Assembly: GCF_052161655.1 (NCBI RefSeq)
Contig: NZ_CP197418.1
Location: 7,812,001 to 7,876,000 of the forward strand
DNA: 64,000 nucleotides
DNA from: Novipirellula sp052161655
GTDB lineage: Bacteria; Planctomycetota; Planctomycetia; Pirellulales; Pirellulaceae
Direction of reading: 5' to 3'
Shown: positions 54,742-63,706 of the stretch, piece by piece
How positions within the stretch are numbered: the first letter of the stretch is position 1
Layout: each line of letters starts with the position of its first letter
Notes under the pieces: generated by a model
What the model was told of the DNA's origin: nothing
Database searches by the model: none
The model's input: the letters and a program-made list of their open reading frames with translations, nothing else
Translations under genes and position numbers: made by a program

Positions 54742-56277
54742 ATGCGAATTTGCCCCGCACAGGACATCATGAGCTCAAAACCAAACGACAACGCGGCGAC
54801 CGCTTTCTCGCTGCCATTACGATCCTTTTCTGCGGCGATCGTCGCATTCGCTGCATTTTTCGGAGTCTGTCACAGTGGCGTGTCGGCCGAGTCGGCTGAG
54901 CATCCCAATTTGCTGATCGTGTTAGCGGATGACATGGGGTACGGCGATCTTGGCTACACAGGCAGTCAACATTTGCAGACGCCACATCTTGATTCATTGG
55001 CGAGATCGGGGGTCTTTTGTAGCGAGGCGTATGTCACCAGCTCGGTCTGCTCGCCATCGCGAGCCGGACTTTTGACTGGACGCGATCCTCGTCGCTTTGG
55101 TTACGAATCGAATTTGAACCAATCCGCTGCCGCCGACGGAACTCGCCCCGAGTTGCTGGGATTGCCGCCGAGCGAACACACGTTGGGGGATCAACTTCAC
55201 TCGGCCGGTTACGCCACCGCACTGGTTGGCAAGTGGCACTTGGGCAGCGAGGACGCACATCACCCCAACGCACGCGGTTTTGACCATTTCTGTGGCATGT
55301 TGGTCGGCAGCCACAATTACTTTCCCACACCGCAGAAGCACCAATTGCAGCGTAATGGAGAACCGCTTCGCGAGTTTTCCAGCCCCTATCTGACCGACTT
55401 CTTTACTGACGAGGCACTTCGCTGGATCCAAACTCAGCACGATTCCACCGAAGCGAAGCCTTGGATGTTAATGTTGTCCTATAACGCGCCTCATACTCCG
55501 ATGCAGGCAACCCATCAGGACCTGGCAAAGTTCGCTCACATCAGCGACCCCAAACGTCGCACTTATGCCGCGATGATGTACGCATTGGATCGAGGAGTGG
55601 GACGCGTGCGGTCGTATCTGGAAGAAACCGGTCAACTCGAGCAGACCTTGATCGTGTTTTTCTCGGACAACGGCGGCGCCACCAATAACGCCAGTTGGAA
55701 TGGGCCACTTTCGGGTGCCAAAGGATGTATGCGAGAAGGGGGCGTTCGCGTGCCGATGATTTGGTCGTGGCCTGGGCAGTTACCTGCAGGCAAACGAACC
55801 GATGCGGTGGTCTCGAGCCTGGATGTGTTGCCGACGTTCATGGCAGCGGCCGGAGCGGATCTGTTGCCACTGAAACCAGCTCCTTCGCATGAAGACAAAC
55901 GTAATCGCCGTCGTGCCGAGGAAAAATACGGAGCCTACGATGGCATCAATTTGTTGCCTCAGCTTCGTGGACAATCGGATCCGGCTCGTCGCACCCTTTA
56001 TTGGCGACTGCAAGGCCAGAGGGCGATTCGCGATGGCCAGGACAAACTGATTACGCTGTCGCATCGTCCCGCTCAATTATTTCAAGTCGACACCGATCTT
56101 GCCGAAGCCGACGACCGTTTTGATGCCGACCGTTCGCGCGGCGAACAGCTCTACCAAATGTTGGGAGAATGGGAAGCGTCTCTGGCAACGGTCCCGCTGT
56201 GGGGATCCTCGCCAACTTGGAATGCCGACAGTGCGAAGAACTACGACAATTGGGGCGTAAAGCCAGAACCGCAATAG
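54742..56277 (+). CDS. Formylglycine-dependent sulfatase
   Basis: The protein has 511 residues; an ATG at 54769 after AGGA is an equally good start. A signal peptide (AAIVAFAAFFGVCHSGVSA) sends it out of the cytosol. The sulfatase fold begins with NLLIVLADDMGYGDLGYTGS (metal Asp pair). CSPSRAGLLTG is the sulfatase signature whose Cys is converted to formylglycine. VGKWHLGSEDAHHPNARGFD and FFSDNGGATNNASWNG give further metal and substrate residues. Such enzymes desulfate carbohydrates, and marine planctomycetes have very many. The glycan is unknown. The maturase is not in the window. Confidence 0.95.
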   Translation: MRICPAQDIMSSKPNDNAATAFSLPLRSFSAAIVAFAAFFGVCHSGVSAESAEHPNLLIVLADDMGYGDLGYTGSQHLQTPHLDSLARSGVFCSEAYVTSSVCSPSRAGLLTGRDPRRFGYESNLNQSAAADGTRPELLGLPPSEHTLGDQLHSAGYATALVGKWHLGSEDAHHPNARGFDHFCGMLVGSHNYFPTPQKHQLQRNGEPLREFSSPYLTDFFTDEALRWIQTQHDSTEAKPWMLMLSYNAPHTPMQATHQDLAKFAHISDPKRRTYAAMMYALDRGVGRVRSYLEETGQLEQTLIVFFSDNGGATNNASWNGPLSGAKGCMREGGVRVPMIWSWPGQLPAGKRTDAVVSSLDVLPTFMAAAGADLLPLKPAPSHEDKRNRRRAEEKYGAYDGINLLPQLRGQSDPARRTLYWRLQGQRAIRDGQDKLITLSHRPAQLFQVDTDLAEADDRFDADRSRGEQLYQMLGEWEASLATVPLWGSSPTWNADSAKNYDNWGVKPEPQ

Positions 56278-56337
56278 TGTCGCAATCGATGTGATTGTCG
56301 CAGGCAAAGTGAATGTGCTGGCGGAATTCTGAACCCA

Positions 56338-57339
56338 CTACCTAGGTGCCAGTTCACGTCGCTGAACCCATCCTCGCATTTCAAAACCAGCAATTCGCCA
56401 GCGAAGGAAACACCAACGCAAAACGAAGTAGCTGGTGACGCCTTCGAAAGCATGGCGAATAATAGATTCAAACCAATCCATGTCCACAAAGGACTGCCTG
56501 TCCGTCATGATCCACATGTACGCCAATTCGGCAACGACAGAAAGCGTCACCGACAAAAGCACCAACGCGATGGCCCTACGGTGTCGACTCAGGCTGCTTA
56601 AGGCGGCGGCCCACAGCACTATCAGATCGACCCCGATATTGACGCCATGGTAGACCATCATGACCAGATCATTCGGCGGATAGTAAACTGTGACGGTGCC
56701 GCCGATTTCCGTTTCAAAAAGCTTACGCATCCCCTGGTACAACGCCAGCATTAACGCCACCAAAAGCGTTAGGAAAATGAAACCCGCGATGCTCCAGTGT
56801 TGATTCGGTGGCGGAAATTGCTTGCCCTGCAGCTCTTCGTCCAAAGAGTCGAGCAGGCGAAACTGCCAAAGTCGACCGGGGATACGCATGCCTAGCAAAT
56901 AGAGTGGGATCACCATCAGATAGAAGGCCATTGTCAGGGCAAGCAGAAAGAACCACTGCTCACCAAACATCTCCCAAATATCGGTGTCCATGTACGGGTA
57001 CAGATTTGCCACCACATAGCACCCCACCAGCACTGCGAACCACTTCCAAGACGACCGATGAGGTACTGGCCACTGCCACCAAACCGCAATTTGTAGTGCA
57101 GCGGCGACAATGATACCGTTGGAGATCGCGGTCAATCCCGTCGAGAGCATCAAGATGAACGTGGTCTCTCCGGACATGACATCCAAAAATATGGAATTGC
57201 ACACCCACGCGGCGGCGACAGCGACACACCAAGCGGCGACCATGGCTGCAACCGTCGTGATAAAATAACGACGACGAGTCCGCTCTCGATCACGGAGTTT
57301 GATTGCCGTGTCGAATTGTTCTTGCTCAAGACTACTCAT
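56338..57339 (-). CDS. Multi-pass membrane protein of unknown function
   Basis: The protein has 333 residues from the ATG at 57337-57339; a longer upstream frame crosses the divergent gene's promoter and is rejected. A charged, Arg-rich cytosolic start (FDTAIKLRDRERTRRRYF) is followed by about eight hydrophobic helices, for example TVAAMVAAWCVAVAAAWVC, WFAVLVGCYVVANLYPYMD and LALTMAFYLMVIPLYLLGM. I recognise no family motif or catalytic residues. Divergent from the quinone-reductase-like gene. Confidence 0.78.
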   Translation of the reverse strand: MSSLEQEQFDTAIKLRDRERTRRRYFITTVAAMVAAWCVAVAAAWVCNSIFLDVMSGETTFILMLSTGLTAISNGIIVAAALQIAVWWQWPVPHRSSWKWFAVLVGCYVVANLYPYMDTDIWEMFGEQWFFLLALTMAFYLMVIPLYLLGMRIPGRLWQFRLLDSLDEELQGKQFPPPNQHWSIAGFIFLTLLVALMLALYQGMRKLFETEIGGTVTVYYPPNDLVMMVYHGVNIGVDLIVLWAAALSSLSRHRRAIALVLLSVTLSVVAELAYMWIMTDRQSFVDMDWFESIIRHAFEGVTSYFVLRWCFLRWRIAGFEMRGWVQRRELAPR

Positions 57340-57579
57340 TCGTTTCAGCCTAACACAAATAAAAGCCGCACAATTCATTGATGACTTCTGCTCAGGACGT
57401 CTACTCAGGCTCGAAGCCGAGCGTGATCGGGCGCAGTAACGCTGGTACGTGAATTGCACCTTCGTCATTTCTTGTTCGTTCACGTCAGATTCAGTCGCAT
57501 ATCGCACACGGTGTGAGCAATGCCTAGCCGCGACTTGAATCATTGAGTTCTTGAATTTTGTTTTAGAGGATTGACTGCT

Positions 57580-58560
57580 GTGAATCACCACCCTGCCGAT
57601 GAGACAATGCAAGCCGTCGTGTACGACGACTACGGCGACGCCGATGTACTGCATTTAGCCAGTCTCCCCATTCCGCGTCGGCTTCCCGGTCAAGTGTTGA
57701 TCAAGGTATTGGCGTCGAGCGTCAATCCAATCGACTATCGTCTTCGCAGCGGCGAAATGAAAGGGTTGCTGCCGGGCGGATTTCCAAGAGTTCCGGGCTA
57801 CGACGTCGCAGGCGTGATTGCCGATTGTGCTGACGACGCGCCATTTTCGCCTGGCGATCGAGTGATCGCGTTTCTCGACCATGCCCGTGGGGGCGCGCTC
57901 GCCGATTACGCTGTGTGTGCCGTCGGCGTCACTGCAAAGATCCCAGACTCGATGACGATCGAAGAAGCCGCCGCCATCCCGTTGGCGGGCACGACCGCGC
58001 TGCAATCGCTGCGAGATCATGGCAATATGGAACCGGGCGACCACGTGCTCGTCAACGGTGCAAGTGGAGGCGTCGGAATGTTCGCGGTTCAGATTGCCAA
58101 GGCCTTCGGATGCCATGTTGATGCCGTCGCCAGTGGTGACAACGAAGCGTTTTGCATGTCACTCGGAGCCGATCATTTCTACGACTACGAAAAAGTCGAC
58201 TTTACCGAATCCAGCGAACGCTGGGATCTGATCTTCGATGCCGCCGGAAAATCAGGCTATTTCGAATCACGTGATGTGCTCAACCCCGGCGGTCGATATG
58301 TCTCGACCGAGCCTGATGTCAAAGGCATGCTGATGACGCTTGTCACGTGGCCGTTGTCGAAGTCGGGGACGGTGATGTTGGCAAAACCGTGCGGCGACGA
58401 TCTTCGCAAACTGATCGATTTGTACGAACAGGGAAAACTGACGATCACCATCGATAGCTGTTTTGACTTAGCTCATGCGGCCGCGGCGCATCAACGCGTG
58501 GAAAAGGGAGTCGATCAAGGTAAAGTCGTGCTCGTGAACGAACACAATACGAATCCTTAA
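57580..58560 (+). CDS. Zinc-independent alcohol dehydrogenase / quinone reductase (MDR)
   Basis: The protein has 326 residues from a GTG at 57580, chosen because AGAGGA lies 9 nt upstream; TTG 57571 and ATG 57607 are alternatives. It is a medium-chain reductase of the quinone-oxidoreductase branch: SSVNPIDYRLRSGEMKGLLP, FPRVPGYDVAGVIADC, IPLAGTTALQSLRDHGNMEP and the NADPH site GASGGVGMFAVQIAKAFG. The zinc ligands of true alcohol dehydrogenases are absent. Such enzymes reduce quinones or enals with NADPH. The reading is leaderless of any signal, so it is cytosolic. Confidence 0.92.
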   Translation: MNHHPADETMQAVVYDDYGDADVLHLASLPIPRRLPGQVLIKVLASSVNPIDYRLRSGEMKGLLPGGFPRVPGYDVAGVIADCADDAPFSPGDRVIAFLDHARGGALADYAVCAVGVTAKIPDSMTIEEAAAIPLAGTTALQSLRDHGNMEPGDHVLVNGASGGVGMFAVQIAKAFGCHVDAVASGDNEAFCMSLGADHFYDYEKVDFTESSERWDLIFDAAGKSGYFESRDVLNPGGRYVSTEPDVKGMLMTLVTWPLSKSGTVMLAKPCGDDLRKLIDLYEQGKLTITIDSCFDLAHAAAAHQRVEKGVDQGKVVLVNEHNTNP

Positions 58561-58594
58561 CCGCGTCTCAACCAATCAATCCTTAGCTACTCAC

Positions 58595-59260
58595 TTAGCT
58601 ACTCAGATCCTTTTTTACTTGCCGCCACAGATTCGGTTGCCAGAGCACGGAGTTATGCATCCCTAACACCGTTGTCTCTTTTAGCGATGGATGGGGATCA
58701 GGAATATACCGCGGCACAAGCAGCTCGCCACTCGCCCAAATGACACGGTGAGTGATCGAGGGGGCGGATGGCAAGGGGACTTCGGCAAGGCTCTGGTTCG
58801 ACATCACTGACAACTCAGGTAAAACCCGACGGGTTAATTGCGACATAAACGAAGCAACCACAATTCGAGTCGTGACAGGACAGATCGATACGACTCGAGT
58901 CGGTGGATGATGCTCGATTCGTTGAAGTGCCGAACGGGCGATCCAATCACCGAAACTATGTGTGACAATTGCAAGATGCTGAGAGTGACTTCGGCGAGAT
59001 TGGATTTCAGACGCAAGCGAACGAATGGTTGCCTCGATATCCGTAAAGACGCGTGGATAATCCCAACGAACCACACTGTCCACTTCGTTGGTCAAACTAT
59101 GAGCTAGCGGCCACATCATCCATGCAGGTGACATAAATCCCGGAACGAGGATCGCGGTGTCGATTGGCACCTCACTAGGCAGCGACAATTGGGGACGCGA
59201 CTGATCTTCAGGGAACTTATTCGGCTCGGCGGACGAATCGGCAAAATCGGCTGAGCTCAT
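58595..59260 (-). CDS. Alpha/beta hydrolase (lipase-like)
   Basis: The protein has 221 residues from the ATG at 59258-59260; a TTG at 59293 is less likely. The fold is indicated by DTAILVPGFMSPAWMMWPLA, then the nucleophile elbow IVTHSFGDWIARSAL, where Thr-His-Ser-Phe-Gly fits G-x-S-x-G loosely (the first Gly is Thr). TRVVSICPVTTRIV and a C-terminal GMHNSVLW His complete a plausible triad. Relatives act on esters or lipids; the substrate is unknown. It overlaps the 3' end of the small upstream gene by 44 bp, which implies translational coupling. Confidence 0.82.
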   Translation of the reverse strand: MSSADFADSSAEPNKFPEDQSRPQLSLPSEVPIDTAILVPGFMSPAWMMWPLAHSLTNEVDSVVRWDYPRVFTDIEATIRSLASEIQSRRSHSQHLAIVTHSFGDWIARSALQRIEHHPPTRVVSICPVTTRIVVASFMSQLTRRVLPELSVMSNQSLAEVPLPSAPSITHRVIWASGELLVPRYIPDPHPSLKETTVLGMHNSVLWQPNLWRQVKKDLSS

Positions 59261-59495
59261 CGTTGGCTGCTTTTTCCTCGTGAAGAAAGGCAAGTTTTTC
59301 GGAATCGAATTTCTCGAAAAACATCTCCCATGGAATCGTCGACAAACGATCGTTTCGCGAGCCGTGCGGAAAGTCGATCCGTAGCAGACCTGCCGATTCG
59401 CTGTCGTCCGCTGTTGATTCTACCGTGGCGGGGACTCCGCCGCGTTCCTCTACCCATTTGCGAATCGTGTTATGGTCCGTGGTGGTGTTCGCCAT
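59217..59495 (-). CDS. Small conserved protein (often misnamed 1,4-alpha-glucan branching enzyme)
   Basis: The protein has 92 residues from the ATG at 59493-59495, preceded by a strong AAAGGAGAATTAAA ribosome site; the 30 residues upstream in the same frame are not coding. It contains IRKWVEERGGVPATVESTAD, LLRIDFPHGSRNDRL and STIPWEMFFEKFDSEKLAFL. This matches small proteins of about 75-95 residues widespread in bacteria, some labelled as branching enzymes although they are far too short. Their function is unknown. The C-terminus overlaps the alpha/beta hydrolase gene. Confidence 0.88.
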   Translation of the reverse strand: MANTTTDHNTIRKWVEERGGVPATVESTADDSESAGLLRIDFPHGSRNDRLSTIPWEMFFEKFDSEKLAFLHEEKAANDELSRFCRFVRRAE

Positions 59496-59723
59496 TTTAA
59501 TTCTCCTTTGAACAGTCAAAAAACTGATGATTATTTCATCAATCATGCAAATCACTTGCCAAAGGCACATTGATTGCTTCGACATTCTTAATCAGTGAAT
59601 GTGAATGGTTCACCATTTATCTAGGTCGCTTGAATGAAAAGACTGCGTGAGAATCCAGTCGCGAAAGGAAGACCCGGTTGGATGTGAACACTACTAACAC
59701 AACCGTTGTCCGGGGGGATCAAC

Positions 59724-60068
59724 ATGCGAGTGATAGTCTTTTTCCAGCGAATAATGGAGCAAGTGTTCCGCGTCCGGCCGAGCGTAAAAACCTCGTATGT
59801 GGACGTCCAAATAAATCAAGACGAGATTGAATTCATTGGCGGCCCGTTCGATGGTTTAATCCAGCCATGCTCAAAGGTCGATAAAGTACCTCGCTCTGTT
59901 TGGTTAGCGTTCAGCATTGCAACGCTTCGTTATCTCGGAGGCGAGCGAATGTACGAGTCATCCGATGTGCGAAGTGCGGCACTGTATCGACTCGAGCGTC
60001 GCGGCGGCAAGCCACGCTATCTGTTTGTTGAACAACAGATTCTCGATGGCGGCAGCCTCGCCCAATAG
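59724..60068 (+). CDS. Small hypothetical protein
   Basis: The protein has 114 residues from the ATG at 59724, with GGGGGG 9 nt upstream; a TTG at 59706 is rejected. It begins MRVIVFFQRIMEQVFRVRP and contains DEIEFIGGPFDGLIQPCSKV and RLERRGGKPRYLFVEQQIL. The GGPFDG followed by a Y-x-L-x-R tail recalls short proteins common in Rhodopirellula-type genomes and in phages. No function can be given. The stop is followed at once by a GTGGGATAGG-type hairpin repeat. Confidence 0.72.
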   Translation: MRVIVFFQRIMEQVFRVRPSVKTSYVDVQINQDEIEFIGGPFDGLIQPCSKVDKVPRSVWLAFSIATLRYLGGERMYESSDVRSAALYRLERRGGKPRYLFVEQQILDGGSLAQ

Positions 60069-60070
60069 AA

Positions 60071-60433
60071 GTGGGATAGGCTTCCAGCCTGTCGTTATCT
60101 TCGTCTGCTATAAAGGCCGGGCCGAGTAAGTTTTTGTGCGGCATGTCAAGATGGTCAACATGATTCACCTGATCACAGCGGTGAGCCGTGGGCCGTAAGG
60201 CACCGGGTAATGGCGAATGACGTGGGACCCGGCCGCTCACGCGTCACGGCTCACTAAACCGACAGCCCGCAAGCATTACCAAAGTAGATGGCATTGGCTA
60301 TCGCGTCAGCTCACACGAGGTCCGACGCGTTAGCGTCATCTACCGAACAACCTGCTGAACGTTGTCGCGACGTCAAAACTTCACAGATTGCTGACTGAGA
60401 TTGCGCCGTTGACAGGCTGGAAGCCTATCCCAC
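60071..60433. repeat. Repeat-filled intergenic stretch bounded by inverted hairpins
   Basis: A GTGGGATAGG-type unit at 60071-60093 is matched by an inverted unit at 60411-60433, so the two bound about 340 bp. Inside, 60181-60256 is the fullest copy of another element (GTGAGCCGTGGGCCGTAAGG, ACCCGGCCGCTCACGC, GGCTCACTAA). No gene is seen between the two ends. The arrangement looks like a nested or composite element. Confidence 0.85.
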
Positions 60434-60436
60434 AAA

Positions 60437-60468
60437 AAAACGCGTAGCGGAAGTCGCTACGCGTTTTC
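60437..60468. terminator. Bidirectional intrinsic terminator
   Basis: The stem ACGCGTAGCG/CGCTACGCGT has a 5 nt loop and is flanked by an A-run on the left and TTTTCGTTTTTT on the right. It would end the leftward lipoprotein gene and rightward transcripts alike. Confidence 0.88.
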
Positions 60469-60520
60469 GTTTTTTGGCAAATGACTTAATCACTTGCGTG
60501 TCGCTACCAGAAGCGACAGC

Positions 60521-60919
60521 TTATTCGATTTCGTTGACGGCATCGTCGTCGTCAAGCTCTTCGAGTTGATCGGCTTTTTTCTCACCTTCAGACTCGATCT
60601 GATCTGCCTTGTTCTCGCCTTGCTCTTCGAGTTGATCAGCCTTCATTTCGCCACGCTCTTCAATAGCGTCGGCTTTTTCTTCGGCGTGATCCTCAAGTGC
60701 AGGCTTGGCGGACTCGTAGCGGTCACGCACGTTTTCTGCTGTTTGTTGGCTTTCTTCGCGAATCGCATCTGCGGTGGCTTGCGTGTTATCGCGAACGTCC
60801 GACGCGTACTCTTGAGTCGAGTCGCGAACGGCATCAGCTCGTTCGTCGGTCACGCTGTCGTTACATCCCGCAGCTGCCAAACACACCGACAGTGCCAAAG
60901 TAGAGATTGCAAGTTTCAT
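60521..60919 (-). CDS. Small lipoprotein with 11-residue amphipathic repeats
   Basis: The protein has 132 residues. A signal with lipobox LAAAGC (Cys about 19) lipid-anchors it. The mature part is almost entirely charged helix. In the second half, units of 11 residues repeat: EEKADAIEERG, EMKADQLEEQG, ENKADQIESEG, EKKADQLEELD. Looser copies precede them (AVRDSTQEYAS, DVRDNTQATAD, AIREESQQTAE, NVRDRYESAKP). An 11-residue period is characteristic of LEA-like and apolipoprotein-like helices, which stabilise proteins or membranes under drying or osmotic stress. Such a role is inferred. A terminator follows the gene. Confidence 0.88.
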   Translation of the reverse strand: MKLAISTLALSVCLAAAGCNDSVTDERADAVRDSTQEYASDVRDNTQATADAIREESQQTAENVRDRYESAKPALEDHAEEKADAIEERGEMKADQLEEQGENKADQIESEGEKKADQLEELDDDDAVNEIE

Positions 60920-61267
60920 TGTTTCGTTCCTAGATCTTCGAGGGTGGAGGTTTTAAATCTAATTGGGCAAACACGCTGAGGATTGACGCCCACTTTCGCC
61001 ATCGTCACCGTTTGGGCTTGCCATGGGAGCACTGCAGACGCAAGCGGCGTGCCACATCAATCAAATTTGTTTTCGCTTACTAATTGCTTTGCGAATGTGT
61101 CGAATTAGCGGAGTTTGGTTGAGCAAGCTCTGTCGAATTCGCTTTAATTGAAACGATATCCAAATCGATTGGTCATTTATCGTCTCGGATGCTTGGTTAT
61201 CATCCAATCGGCCGCTGCGGTGTTGTCTAAACTGCGGTGTTGTCTAGACACGGTGCCAACTGGCCGT
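60920..61267. other. 348 bp intergenic stretch
   Basis: No gene is seen. A short direct repeat CTGCGGTGTTGTCTA occurs at 61214 and 61232. The promoter of the lipoprotein gene should lie in the part nearest 60920. Confidence 0.45.
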
Positions 61268-62077
61268 TTATGACTTCAGATAGATTTCGCGGAATCCGGA
61301 CGCAGCCAACGGGGCGGCCGCTTCGTAGCCCCCGTCGACCGTCCAGCGTGACCCTGTGACGAAACCGCTCTTCTCGCTCGCTAAAAACTCAATCACCGAG
61401 GCGACTTCATCGGGATAACCAGGGCGGCGAACCGGTATCGCTGGCCGTTTTGCGTCAGCAATGTCATCAGCCGACATGTTGTTCATCGGGGTCGCGATCT
61501 CTCCGGGTGCGACTGCGTTAACAGTGACATTTAGCGGCGACAGGTCCAAAGACAAGCATTTAACCAAGCCCCCCAACGCGTGTTTGGTCATCGTGTAAAG
61601 CGTGTCGTTCGGATTCGCAATCTGTTCGTGGACGCTCGTCACCACGATGATTCGTCCCGGCGTTTCACGAGCGGGGCCATCGATTCCGTTTGGCAGCAGA
61701 TGCTTGACGCTCCGCTGGATTGCCATCATTGCACCAAACGCGTTCACGTTGAAAATCTTGTACGTGGTTTCCAGATCAATGTGTGGAATCTTTTGCTGGA
61801 CCATCATCCCCGCATTGCTGATCATCACATCCAATCCCCCCAATTCGTCGACCATCTCGTCAACACAAGGGTTGGCGGTCTCGGGGAATGACAAATCAAG
61901 TTGTTTGATCACGCAGCGACGTCCCAACGCTTCGACATCTTTTGCAGTTTGTTTTGCTTCGTCTTCGCCGGCCACGTAAGTAATCGCGACATCGTAGCCC
62001 GCTTTTGCCAAAGTGACCGCAGTCGCACGTCCGATGCCGGTGCTGCCTCCGGTGATAATTGCTTTGCGTGAATTCAT
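61268..62077 (-). CDS. Short-chain dehydrogenase/reductase
   Basis: The protein has 269 residues from the ATG at 62075-62077, the typical classical-SDR length. The cofactor site is IITGGSTGIGRATAVTLAKA (TGxxxGIG). NAGMM (NNAG-like), VVTSVHEQIANPNDTLYTMT with the catalytic Ser and Tyr of Y-T-M-T-K, and NAVAPGEIATPMN follow. IPVRRPGYPDEVASVIEFLA and a GSRWTVDGGY tail resemble glucose-1-dehydrogenase/FabG-like enzymes. It should reduce or oxidise a small alcohol or ketone with NAD(P)(H). An 11-residue longer frame is rejected. Confidence 0.93.
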   Translation of the reverse strand: MNSRKAIITGGSTGIGRATAVTLAKAGYDVAITYVAGEDEAKQTAKDVEALGRRCVIKQLDLSFPETANPCVDEMVDELGGLDVMISNAGMMVQQKIPHIDLETTYKIFNVNAFGAMMAIQRSVKHLLPNGIDGPARETPGRIIVVTSVHEQIANPNDTLYTMTKHALGGLVKCLSLDLSPLNVTVNAVAPGEIATPMNNMSADDIADAKRPAIPVRRPGYPDEVASVIEFLASEKSGFVTGSRWTVDGGYEAAAPLAASGFREIYLKS

Positions 62078-62271
62078 CTTGTTTGTCTTTGTGCTAGAGA
62101 TCCGTCGCAATCACCACAAAAAACCGCAGGGCGATGGTGGGGGCGACGTGTTTTGCAAATGCCCTCGTTTGAGTAAAGCATCGGTGGCAAAAGCCATGCC
62201 ATCGCGGAGTCGTCTGCGATCAGTCACATTTTGCTAAGTGCATCCAGCCGCGAGATGGCACCACCAATTTG

Positions 62272-63528
62272 CTAGATTTCTTCGTCGACAAAGATGATAT
62301 GACGAAAATAGTGCTGCGATTCAAAACTGGCCCCCAGAGCACCGATCAGCAAGCTCAGTGACGCAGCAAATACGGCCATGTAAGGTCGATCAAACGCGTT
62401 GAGTTGACGAGCATTATGAATCGTCGAAGATGCCCAAGTCGCAATCAACTCATTGGGAAACAGAAAGTGTGCAAGGAGAACACCGACCAGAAACAAGGCC
62501 ATCCATGTGGTCGCCATTCCCACGAACACGATCCCAAACGCAGCGACGGAGGTGACGACGGATTGTTCGCTACGCCTCGTCCCACGACGTACTAACAATT
62601 GTTGACGCAGAACCACGTAGATCGTCGTCGACAGCATGGTGACCAGAAACAGAACACTCACTTTTCCGCTCCCCTGGGCAAGCGCCAAATCCCACGCTTC
62701 GGCGGTCATCAACAGGATGGCGAGCGTGGAAAACGCAGCGATCGTCAATCGACTTAGCCGCTGGGGAAACTGCCACGGACGGGCTGCCCAAATCGCTTGA
62801 TGAATTTCCTTGCGGTTGATCCAGGCGGCGCGCAGTGCAAACATCGGGTAGCCCAACCGCCGCCCCGCCCCTTCTTCGAGACGTTGGTCGGCAATCTCAG
62901 TCAACGCTTTTCGCTGACGGGCCAGGCTCTCTTTATCAATCCCGGCCATCAAGTCGAGTGCTTGCGCGTTGGGTGGATGATACAACAGATCGTTCGGGTG
63001 ATCACTCTTGGGCAGACCGGTCAAGTGACCCATGCTGTGCAACATCAATCGGCTCAAGCGACGTGCGATCCGCTCAATTCGTTCTTCCGGATTTGCCTCG
63101 ACCCCCAATGCCTGTGGATCAATCAGCGACATCGAGATAATCGCGGTATCCAGTGGCCGGCTTAATGCAGCAAAGCAGTAGGACGAATAGTTGCCGACAA
63201 GTTCGGCGGCAGTCAACACAAAGGCAAAGTCCCAGTGCCGTGAATCTCGTTCTTCCACTGCCTGTTGAAGCAACAAGCTCGGTTCGATACGCCCGTTAAC
63301 CCCCATACTCGCCCCCGCCAACTCGGGACGTTTGATTTCAAAAAAATTAAACCGAAAGGCGGGAAACAACTCCGATAGACGGGCGTCCGTCTGTTCGACC
63401 GCTAACTTCGCCGCTTGAGAATCGATCGTATCGAGCGGGCCAGCGACAATCACGCCAATTTCAATCAGGCTGCTAGAAGCAGTCTCATTGAGATCACGAA
63501 TTGGTTCAGCGTGTTTCAGTTCGGTCAT
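62272..63528 (-). CDS. Membrane protein with degenerate metzincin-like domain
   Basis: The protein has 418 residues. The N-terminal half (about 1-210) resembles archaemetzincin-type proteases in layout: LIEIGVIVAGPLDTIDSQAA, FPAFRFNFFEI, DFAFVLTAAEL and then RLSRLMLHSMGHLTGLPKSD. The metzincin motif is HExxHxxGxxH/D; here it reads HSMGHLTGLPKSDH, with Ser in place of the catalytic Glu. The C-terminal half has about four membrane helices (LTIAAFSTLAILLMTAEAW, VSVLFLVTMLSTTIYVVL, FGIVFVGMATTWMALFLVG, AVFAASLSLLIGALGA). I infer an inactive protease that could bind zinc or a partner at the membrane. Confidence 0.7.
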   Translation of the reverse strand: MTELKHAEPIRDLNETASSSLIEIGVIVAGPLDTIDSQAAKLAVEQTDARLSELFPAFRFNFFEIKRPELAGASMGVNGRIEPSLLLQQAVEERDSRHWDFAFVLTAAELVGNYSSYCFAALSRPLDTAIISMSLIDPQALGVEANPEERIERIARRLSRLMLHSMGHLTGLPKSDHPNDLLYHPPNAQALDLMAGIDKESLARQRKALTEIADQRLEEGAGRRLGYPMFALRAAWINRKEIHQAIWAARPWQFPQRLSRLTIAAFSTLAILLMTAEAWDLALAQGSGKVSVLFLVTMLSTTIYVVLRQQLLVRRGTRRSEQSVVTSVAAFGIVFVGMATTWMALFLVGVLLAHFLFPNELIATWASSTIHNARQLNAFDRPYMAVFAASLSLLIGALGASFESQHYFRHIIFVDEEI

Positions 63529-63656
63529 AAAAACGGAGATCCGCTGCGTTAATCGCAGTTAGCCATCAAAGGAACACACGGAATTAACTCGGGGGATAAG
63601 TGCAAAGCTCGTCGCCATTGTAGAACAATTTGACAAATGAAGTGGGATTCAAGCCT

Positions 63657-63679
63657 TAGCTGCATTCGCCAGAATGTGG
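63657..63679. repeat. REP-like hairpin
   Basis: TAGCTGCATTCGCCAGAATG followed by TGG matches the subfamily at 30137 and 30990 (CATTC/GAATG arms round GCCA). It lies close to the stop of the porin gene. Confidence 0.6.
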
Positions 63680-63706
63680 TCCACCGCGAACGCGACGGCA
63701 GCTTCA

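Noticed and set aside
56338..57654. Longer start for the membrane protein at 57654
   Set aside because: The extra 105 residues run under the divergent reductase gene and lack membrane-protein character.
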